Position numbers and translations under genes: made by a program. A DNA stretch of 12,300 nt from positions 1 to 12,300 of the forward strand of contig JAQGKG010000037.1 in NCBI GenBank assembly GCA_028290245.1, read 5' to 3'. This DNA comes from Devosia sp. GTDB lineage: Bacteria > Pseudomonadota > Alphaproteobacteria > Rhizobiales > Devosiaceae. Of the stretch, positions 1-4,835 are shown in pieces. The first letter of the stretch is position 1. The number at the start of each line of letters is the position of its first letter. Below the pieces are notes generated by a model. It was not told where the DNA came from. It made no database searches and saw only the letters and a program-made list of their open reading frames with translations.

Positions 1-94
1 GACCATCGCCACCATCGTTGCTCCGTCTGCCCTCAAGGCAGCTGGCGATGCCGGTGAAGAAGAAGTTGCAGAAGGCGAAGCCAAGCCCGTCTAA
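1..94 (+). CDS. rplY: 50S ribosomal protein L25/Ctc, 3' end (partial)
   Basis: Only the last 30 codons are inside the window, read in the frame beginning at base 2 and ending with TAA at 92-94. The peptide starts TIATIVAPSALKAAG and ends in an acidic, alanine-rich tail (EEEVAEGEAKPV). That matches the C-terminus of the long Ctc form of L25, the 5S rRNA-binding protein of the large ribosomal subunit; the tail is usual in alphaproteobacteria. The neighbour supports the call, since rplY immediately before pth is a widespread alphaproteobacterial arrangement. The identification rests on a short fragment plus context; the RNA-binding domain lies outside the window. Confidence 0.8.
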   Translation, partial: TIATIVAPSALKAAGDAGEEEVAEGEAKPV

Positions 95-122
95 TCCCGG
101 TCGCTTCGTTCTGCTACAGTTT

Positions 123-152
123 GAGGCGACCTTCGGGTCGCCTCTTTCGTTT
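123..152 (+). terminator. CUUCGG-loop hairpin between rplY and pth
   Basis: A perfect 9-bp stem (GAGGCGACC at 123-131, GGTCGCCTC at 136-144) is closed by a TTCG loop, giving the very stable C(UUCG)G tetraloop. The T-rich tract TTTCGTTT follows. This has the form of an intrinsic terminator, but the T run is interrupted and pth starts only 22 nt after the stem. It could therefore end most rplY transcripts while letting some readthrough feed pth. I see no separate promoter for pth in the 72-nt gap. Confidence 0.6.
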
Positions 153-166
153 CCGGAGTTCTACTG

Positions 167-862
167 ATGAAACTGCTCGTTGGCCTGGGCAATCCGGGCA
201 GCCAGTATGAGGGCAATCGCCACAATATCGGCTTCATGGCGCTCGACGCCATTGCCCGCGAGCATTCCATCACCCAGTTCCGCTCCAAGCATTCAGGCCT
301 CTTGGCCGAAGGCAGTATCGGCGGCGAAAAGGTCATCCTGCTCAAGCCGCAGACCTTCATGAACCGCTCGGGTGACAGCGTGCAGCAGGTCGCCAAATTC
401 TACAAGATCGAGCCAGCCGATATCATCGTGCTGTATGACGAACTCGACCTAGTGGCCGGCAAGGTGCGGGTCAAGGTCGGCGGCGGCAACGGCGGGCACA
501 ACGGCCTGCGCTCGATCGATCCGCAGATCGGGCTAGACTACAAGCGCGTCCGCCTCGGGATCGGCCATCCGGGCAAGGAAAACGTCACCCACCATGTACT
601 GGGCGACTTCGCCAAGGCCGACCAAGTCTGGCTCACGCCGCTGCTGGACGGCATCGGCAAGCACATCGGCCTGTTACTCAAAGGCGACGACAGCGGTTTC
701 ATGAACAAACTGGCATTGGCGACGAAGCCCGAGACCGAGGAAAAGCCCGCACCCAAGGCCCAGAGCCATATCCGGCAAGCGCGACCGACCGAACCGCAGG
801 CCGAAGTGCCCAAGAGCGGCCCAATGGCCGACATGCTCAAGAAGTTGCTGGGGAAAGAGTAG
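167..862 (+). CDS. pth: Peptidyl-tRNA hydrolase
   Basis: This cytoplasmic esterase cleaves peptidyl-tRNA dropped from stalled ribosomes, recycling tRNA. The protein has 231 residues. The start MKLLVGLGNPGSQYEGNRHN is typical of the family. Expected active-site residues are present: N9, the catalytic H19, N66 in TFMNRSG, D94 in DELD, and N112 in GGNGGHNGL. The core ends near residue 190. A 40-residue Lys/Pro/Gln-rich tail follows, ending in a small predicted helix (MADMLKKLLGKE); E. coli Pth lacks it (194 residues), while alphaproteobacterial forms commonly have something similar. GGAG at 155-158 lies 8 nt before the ATG. The gene follows rplY by 72 nt and is convergent with the sugar dehydrogenase. 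Confidence 0.97.
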   Translation: MKLLVGLGNPGSQYEGNRHNIGFMALDAIAREHSITQFRSKHSGLLAEGSIGGEKVILLKPQTFMNRSGDSVQQVAKFYKIEPADIIVLYDELDLVAGKVRVKVGGGNGGHNGLRSIDPQIGLDYKRVRLGIGHPGKENVTHHVLGDFAKADQVWLTPLLDGIGKHIGLLLKGDDSGFMNKLALATKPETEEKPAPKAQSHIRQARPTEPQAEVPKSGPMADMLKKLLGKE

Positions 863-891
863 AGGCCGCGCCCCACCCTCCGCAAACACGA

Positions 892-1016
892 TGTCATCCC
901 GGCCTTGAGCCGGGACCCATCCTGAGATTTAGGGACAGCCGCAAGGTGGCCGTTCGAACCATCTTGCGGCTGTGGCATGATCTCAGGCTGGGCCCCGGCT
1001 CAAGGCCGGGGTGACA
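892..1016. repeat. REP-like double palindrome between convergent genes
   Basis: Two 37-bp arms (892-928 and 980-1016) are inverted copies of each other with three mismatches. Each arm also contains its own hairpin: CCCGGC-CTTGA-GCCGGG on the left, CCCCGGC-TCAAG-GCCGGGG on the right. Inside lies a second inverted repeat (935-949 with 959-973, 15 bp including one G-U pair) around a loop holding TTCGAA. The whole 125 nt can fold back on itself. Motifs starting TGTCATCCCGG are, from memory, common dispersed intergenic palindromes in alphaproteobacteria. The position between converging pth and the dehydrogenase suits a bidirectional terminator or transcript-end stabiliser. The rest of the 188-nt gap shows nothing else. 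Confidence 0.75.
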
Positions 1017-1050
1017 CCGAGTGTGTTGACAAATGGGGCTGCGAGGACCC

Positions 1051-2352
1051 TCAAGCGGCGCTGACGCGCCAGATTGCATCACCCACGTCGTCCACCGCCA
1101 GCAGTGCGCCATCCTTGGCCACTGCCACGCCGACTGGGCGGCCGTGCGAGGTTTTTTCGTCCGTGGCGAGGAAGCCGCCGAGAATGTCGATGCCCGTGCC
1201 GCTCGGCTTGCCGTCGGCGAAGGGAACGAGGATCACCTTGTAGCCGCTGAGCTTGCTGCGGTTCCACGAGCCGTGCTGGCCAATGACCATGCCGGCAGGC
1301 AGGCCAGGCAGCGTGTTCTCCGGCAGCCAGCACAGACCGAGTGAAGCCGTGTGGCCACCCAGCGCATAATCGGGCTGCAACGCGCTGGCGACCAGCGCCG
1401 CATCCTGCGGCACGCGATCGTCGACGGTCTGGCCCCAGTAGCAGAACGGCCAGCCATAAAAGCCGCCATCCTTAACGGAGGTGAGGTAATCCGGCGGCGT
1501 TTCGTCGCCGAGCCCATCGCGCTCGTTGACCACGGTCCAAAGCTCCCCGGTTTGTGGCTGCCACGCCATGCCGACCGGGTTGCGCAATCCGGTAGCGAAC
1601 GGACGGTTCTGGCCGGTGACAAGGTCGAGCTCATAGATCGCGGCGCGGCCCTGTTCGGCCTCCATGCCATCATCTGCAATATTGCTGAGCGAACCAATGG
1701 CGACATAAATCTTGCTGCCGTCGGCGCTGGCGATGAGATTGCGCGTCCAGTGCCCGCCCGGCTTCATGTCCATCAGCTTGCGGCCCGGCGCCGTGATTTT
1801 GGTTTGGCCCGTCTCATAGGGGAAGGCCACGACGGCGTCGGTATTGCCGACATAAAGCGTGTCGCCAATCACCACCATGCCGAATGGCTGGTTGAGATCG
1901 GACAGGAACACCTCGCGCACTTCCGGCACGCCATCGCCATCGGCGTCGCGCAGCAGGGTAATCTGATTGGCGCTAGGGCGCGTCGCACCTGCGCGGCTCA
2001 TCACGCGGTTCATCGCAAAGTCGCGCACATTCTTGGGCGTGCCGGGAATGCCCGCCGATTCTGCGACCAGCACGTCACCATTGGGCAGCACATAGGCCCA
2101 GCGAGGGTGCTTGAGATTGAGCGCAAACGGCGTGACCTTGAGGCCCGGCGCCACACTGGGCTTCTCGCCAGCCTTCCAACCCATGGCGGTTGGCATTTTC
2201 AGCATGGGAATGGCGCCCTGCGGCTTGGCCTCAGGAATCGACGGTGTGGTGCCGAAGGCCTGAGCAAACGAGCCCATGTGGCGGCCGCGATAATAATACC
2301 AGGCAGCACCGGCTGCGATGACCAGAATGGCAAGAACGATAATGACGGTCAA
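1051..2352 (-). CDS. Membrane-anchored PQQ-dependent sugar dehydrogenase (sorbosone dehydrogenase type)
   Basis: The protein has 433 residues. An N-terminal hydrophobic segment (about 2-20) followed by YYYRGRH suggests a signal anchor or uncleaved signal with the rest in the periplasm. The remainder reads as a six-bladed beta-propeller of the GSDH/L-sorbosone dehydrogenase family (COG2133). Landmarks are AESAGIPGTPKNVR (98-110), a DxDxDG calcium-site-like loop (D136, D138, D140), GGHWTRN with H201 where the catalytic histidine of soluble glucose dehydrogenase sits, ERDGLGDETPPDYL (277-290), GQHGSWNR (358-365) and the terminal block GRPVGVAVAKDGALLAVDD. Family members oxidise aldoses or sorbosone; the actual substrate and PQQ dependence are inferred. 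The start is TTG, chosen because GGGAGG (2359-2364) lies 6 nt upstream. The gene is divergent from ychF and convergent with pth, so it is its own transcription unit. Confidence 0.85.
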   Translation of the reverse strand: MTVIIVLAILVIAAGAAWYYYRGRHMGSFAQAFGTTPSIPEAKPQGAIPMLKMPTAMGWKAGEKPSVAPGLKVTPFALNLKHPRWAYVLPNGDVLVAESAGIPGTPKNVRDFAMNRVMSRAGATRPSANQITLLRDADGDGVPEVREVFLSDLNQPFGMVVIGDTLYVGNTDAVVAFPYETGQTKITAPGRKLMDMKPGGHWTRNLIASADGSKIYVAIGSLSNIADDGMEAEQGRAAIYELDLVTGQNRPFATGLRNPVGMAWQPQTGELWTVVNERDGLGDETPPDYLTSVKDGGFYGWPFCYWGQTVDDRVPQDAALVASALQPDYALGGHTASLGLCWLPENTLPGLPAGMVIGQHGSWNRSKLSGYKVILVPFADGKPSGTGIDILGGFLATDEKTSHGRPVGVAVAKDGALLAVDDVGDAIWRVSAA

Positions 2353-2358
2353 AGCACG

Positions 2359-2364
2359 CCTCCC
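2359..2364 (-). promoter_or_regulatory. Ribosome binding site deciding a TTG start
   Basis: On the minus strand GGGAGG is followed by six bases and then TTG (2352-2350). The strong match and correct spacing favour TTG as the true start of the sugar dehydrogenase. It places the hydrophobic segment right at the N-terminus, as expected for an exported protein. Confidence 0.65.
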
Positions 2365-2436
2365 AACTTCACTTGAATGGCAGCGGTAATAGGACGCCCA
2401 GCCGCGAACGGCAAGCCGCCCATGCCGCCTCGCGCA

Positions 2437-2465
2437 TTGACATCCGGCCCGATCCGAACCAAGTG
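2437..2465 (+). promoter_or_regulatory. Candidate ychF promoter
   Basis: A consensus -35 box TTGACA lies at 2437-2442. Seventeen bases later the -10 position reads CAAGTG (2460-2465), a poor match. Transcription would begin about 20 nt before the ychF ATG, which is a sensible leader length in the 140-bp divergent gap. The call rests mainly on the -35 box. Confidence 0.3.
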
Positions 2466-2492
2466 GAAGCCAACAGTTTCCGGAGCATCCCC

Positions 2493-3590
2493 ATGGGTTT
2501 CAAGATGGGCATCGTCGGCCTGCCGAATGTCGGCAAGTCGACCCTTTTCAATGCGGTTACCCGCACCGCCGCCGCAGCCGCCGCCAATTTTCCGTTCTGC
2601 ACCATCGAGCCCAACGTGGGTGATGTGCCGGTGCCCGATTTCCGCCTGCAAAAGCTGGCCGAAATTGGCAAGTCGGTCAACATCCTGCCGGCCCGCATGA
2701 GCTTTGTCGATATCGCCGGTCTGGTGAAGGGCGCCTCCAAGGGCGAAGGCCTTGGCAACCAGTTCCTCGCCAATATCCGCGAATGCGACGCCATCGCCTA
2801 TGTGCTGCGCTGCTTTGAAGACGGCAACATCATCCACGTCAACAACAAGGTCGATCCTTTGGCCGATGCCGAAGTGGTCGAAACCGAGTTGATGCTGGCC
2901 GACCTCGAAAGCCTCGAGAAGCGCCGCAACGGCGTCGAGAAAAAAGCCAAGGGCAACGACAAGGAAGCCAAGATCACGCTCGAGCTGATCGACCGCGCCC
3001 TGGTCCTGCTGCGCGAAGGCACGTCCGCCCGCTTCGTCGAGCGTTCCGCCGAAGACGAAAAGGCCTTCCAGGAGCTGCAGCTTCTGACCAGCAAGCCCGT
3101 GCTCTACGTCTGCAACGTCGATGAAGCCTCAGCCGAACACGGCAATGCCATGAGCAAGCTGGTCGAAAAGTATGCCCACGATAACGGCGCCGGCGTCGTC
3201 ATCATCTCGGCCGAAATCGAAAGCCAGTTGGCCCAGCTTCCCGATGCCGAACAGGCCGAATATCTGGAATCGCTCGGCCTGCATGAAGCCGGCCTTAACC
3301 GCCTGATCCGTGAAGCCTATGCCCTCCTCGGCCTGCAGACCTACTTCACGGTCGGCCCCAAGGAAACCCGCGCTTGGACCATTCACAAGGGCGACAAGGC
3401 TCCGGCGGCCGCCGGCGTAATCCACTCCGATTTCGAACGCGGCTTCATCCGCGCGCAGACCATCGGCTTCGATGACTTCGTGACGCTGGGCGGTGAAGTC
3501 GCCGCCAAGGAAGCCGGCAAAGCCCGAGACGAAGGCAAGGAATACATCGTCAAAGACGGCGACGTAATGCTGTTCAAGTTCAACACTTGA
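2493..3590 (+). CDS. ychF: Redox-regulated ATPase YchF (OLA1/Obg family)
   Basis: This is a universal P-loop protein that binds ribosomes and hydrolyses ATP in preference to GTP. The protein has 365 residues (E. coli YchF, 363). The P-loop GLPNVGKS is at 9-16, DIAGLVKGA is the G3 region, and NVDE replaces the NKxD guanine-specificity motif, as expected for the YchF/OLA1 subfamily. A charged helical region (about 130-180, rich in Glu/Lys) separates the G-domain halves. The C-terminal TGS domain includes YFTVGPKETRAWTI and ends DVMLFKFNT. The reading frame stays open upstream to 2373, but the ATG at 2493 has CGGAG 7 nt upstream and gives the conserved MGFKMGIVGLPN start. In many relatives ychF lies next to pth; here a minus-strand gene separates them. 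Confidence 0.97.
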   Translation: MGFKMGIVGLPNVGKSTLFNAVTRTAAAAAANFPFCTIEPNVGDVPVPDFRLQKLAEIGKSVNILPARMSFVDIAGLVKGASKGEGLGNQFLANIRECDAIAYVLRCFEDGNIIHVNNKVDPLADAEVVETELMLADLESLEKRRNGVEKKAKGNDKEAKITLELIDRALVLLREGTSARFVERSAEDEKAFQELQLLTSKPVLYVCNVDEASAEHGNAMSKLVEKYAHDNGAGVVIISAEIESQLAQLPDAEQAEYLESLGLHEAGLNRLIREAYALLGLQTYFTVGPKETRAWTIHKGDKAPAAAGVIHSDFERGFIRAQTIGFDDFVTLGGEVAAKEAGKARDEGKEYIVKDGDVMLFKFNT

Positions 3591-3644
3591 GGTCGGCGGC
3601 CTGCGGCCGCAAATTCGCGCCAGTGGCGCGAATTTAGACCTCAA
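3587..3644 (+). terminator. Three-stem fold at the ychF 3' end, probable terminator
   Basis: An outer stem TTGAGGTC (3587-3594) with GACCTCAA (3637-3644) begins inside the last codon and stop of ychF. It encloses two hairpins side by side: GCGGCC-TGC-GGCCGC (3596-3610), and the perfect 11-bp stem AAATTCGCGCC (3611-3621) with GGCGCGAATTT (3625-3635) around an AGT loop. Only two bases (3595, 3636) are unpaired at the junction. The A/T flanks of the second hairpin would give a short U stretch in either direction, so it may end transcription both ways. No long U tract is present, so the terminator role is inferred. Confidence 0.5.
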
Positions 3645-3751
3645 GGCAACGAGGGCTACGCCCGAGTGGCCCAGACGCTCCGCGGACTCGATCCCCTCTG
3701 CGCCGGCCTCAAACCACCTGGCACTAGAGCGTTTTTGCCTGCGGTCGGCCC
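3645..3751. other. Non-coding gap between ychF and the araC-type regulator
   Basis: No convincing gene is present. Short weak pairings occur (GGGC-TAC-GCCC near 3663). CTAGAGCGTTTTT at 3724-3736 resembles, from memory, the edge of a dispersed intergenic repeat of Rhizobiales, but only the edge is visible here. Confidence 0.35.
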
Positions 3752-4675
3752 TCACCCCTCGATCGTATCCTTACGCATCTGGCTGGGTGTCATCCCATAC
3801 GCCTTGCGGAAATGCTCATAAAACTGCGTCTGGCTGACGAAGCCAGCCTGGAAGGCCACGTTGGCGATCGATAGGCTGCCGTCGAACAGCAGTGATCGCG
3901 CCCGGATCAAACGCATACGGGTGACGAATTTCTGCACCGAGATATGCATCACCTTGGTGAAGAGGTTGGTGGCATAATTGGGGTGCAGGCCGACCACCCG
4001 GGCGATATCCTCGGCGCTGAGTGGGTCTGATATATTCTCCACAATGTGGCGCACCATGCGCACCACATAGCGTACCGGTGACCCGGTGCGGGTGCGTGGG
4101 CCGGTCTTTTCCACCCACGCTGGCAGCAGCGTGTCCCAGCCGGTGATGGCGGCGCGGCGGAACATGGTACCGATTTCGGCTCGCACGATATCGGTGCGCA
4201 GCGCATTGCCACTGCGATAATCCTGGTGCCACCGCTCCAGCGTTTCGAGACCAATGCAATCGGGATTGAGTTGGATTACGCCCCCGCCCATCAGCGTCTC
4301 GGTCAGCAACCCAAGCTGCGGCATTTCGAGGAACGCATCCATCGGCAGGTAGATATTAAGCTGCCGACCCTCAGCAGTTTCGGGGCTAAGCCCGGTAGTT
4401 TGGTGCGGAATCCCTGCCCAGAACGCGACGAGCCGCCCTGCCCCCACGGTCGCCGAACCGCCATCGAACATATAATCCATCGTCCCATGCGTCAGCCAGT
4501 TGAACTCGATATGGCCGTGGCTATGCGCCTCCGCCATGACCTGCGGCGCAAAAGAGCGGATGCCAAAACGTCCGAAGGCCTTGCCGGACGAATAGAAACT
4601 CCGGTCTGAGCGTGGCGTTGGTCGCGGCGCTTTTTCACGCACTCCCGGTCTGGCGGCTGTTTTTTCATCAATCAT
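3752..4675 (-). CDS. MelR-like AraC-family transcriptional regulator
   Basis: The protein has 307 residues (E. coli MelR, 302). The N-terminal half is a cupin-type sugar-sensing domain: HSHGHIEFNW (51-60), a Gly-rich turn, and FWAGIPHQ (85-92), closely echoing HWHGQVEVN and FWACTPHQ of MelR. The C-terminal half (about 203-303) carries two helix-turn-helix motifs, near 219-241 (LSAEDIARVVGLHPNYATNLF) and 268-290, ending YGMTPSQMRK as in AraC/XylS proteins. It probably activates the divergent transporter/melA genes in response to an alpha-galactoside, the role of MelR in E. coli and of the AraC-like AgpT in Sinorhizobium meliloti. The frame is open to 4999. I chose ATG 4675 because conservation begins after it and earlier starts (4753, 4999) would cover the regulatory gap; its own Shine-Dalgarno is weak. 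Confidence 0.9.
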   Translation of the reverse strand: MIDEKTAARPGVREKAPRPTPRSDRSFYSSGKAFGRFGIRSFAPQVMAEAHSHGHIEFNWLTHGTMDYMFDGGSATVGAGRLVAFWAGIPHQTTGLSPETAEGRQLNIYLPMDAFLEMPQLGLLTETLMGGGVIQLNPDCIGLETLERWHQDYRSGNALRTDIVRAEIGTMFRRAAITGWDTLLPAWVEKTGPRTRTGSPVRYVVRMVRHIVENISDPLSAEDIARVVGLHPNYATNLFTKVMHISVQKFVTRMRLIRARSLLFDGSLSIANVAFQAGFVSQTQFYEHFRKAYGMTPSQMRKDTIEG

Positions 4676-4699
4676 ACTTATCGGTGCAATCTTAGAAAA

Positions 4700-4724
4700 C
4701 CGGAATAAGTCTCTATCATTCCGG
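4700..4724. promoter_or_regulatory. Candidate operator: CCGGAAT dyad in divergent gap
   Basis: CCGGAAT (4700-4706) and ATTCCGG (4718-4724) form a perfect 7-bp dyad with an 11-bp spacer, so the half-site centres are 18 bp apart. It lies 25 bp from the regulator start and 111 bp from the binding-protein start. A weak promoter-like pair follows at once (TTGTAT 4726-4731, 16 bp, TACCAT 4748-4753), so an activator here would sit against the -35 box. Binding by the MelR-like protein is inferred; AraC-family sites are often direct repeats, so another factor is possible. Confidence 0.4.
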
Positions 4725-4825
4725 ATTGTATCGACGCTGGCAAGGCGTACCATTTTGACTTGAGCACGGGATGAAGCCGGGAGGGAGTGTCCGGTTTCGG
4801 CGTAAAAATGCCGACCCGCTGCCAT

Positions 4826-4831
4826 GGGAGG
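4826..4831 (+). promoter_or_regulatory. Ribosome binding site fixing the binding-protein start
   Basis: GGGAGG is followed by TTTT and ATG at 4836. An in-frame ATG at 4824 overlaps this site and would add four residues before MKRHT. The strong site therefore selects 4836 and leaves a standard Lys-Arg signal-peptide start. Confidence 0.65.
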
Positions 4832-4835
4832 TTTT

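Noticed and set aside
1351..2376. A 341-residue plus-strand frame over the sugar dehydrogenase
   Set aside because: The minus-strand product has complete dehydrogenase motifs, whereas this frame gives an Ala/Arg/His-rich sequence with no domain.
2373..2492. A 40-residue N-terminal extension of YchF
   Set aside because: The ATG at 2493 has a good ribosome site and gives the conserved start and usual family length; the upstream part is unlike any YchF and overlaps the divergent promoter region.
3129..3755. A 208-residue minus-strand frame over the end of ychF
   Set aside because: It runs antisense to the conserved TGS domain and through the terminator-like fold; no family resemblance.
4755..4760. 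TTGACT as a -35 box for the binding-protein operon
   Set aside because: At 16-18 bp downstream only GC-rich sequence (around CGGGAG) is present, with no acceptable -10 box.
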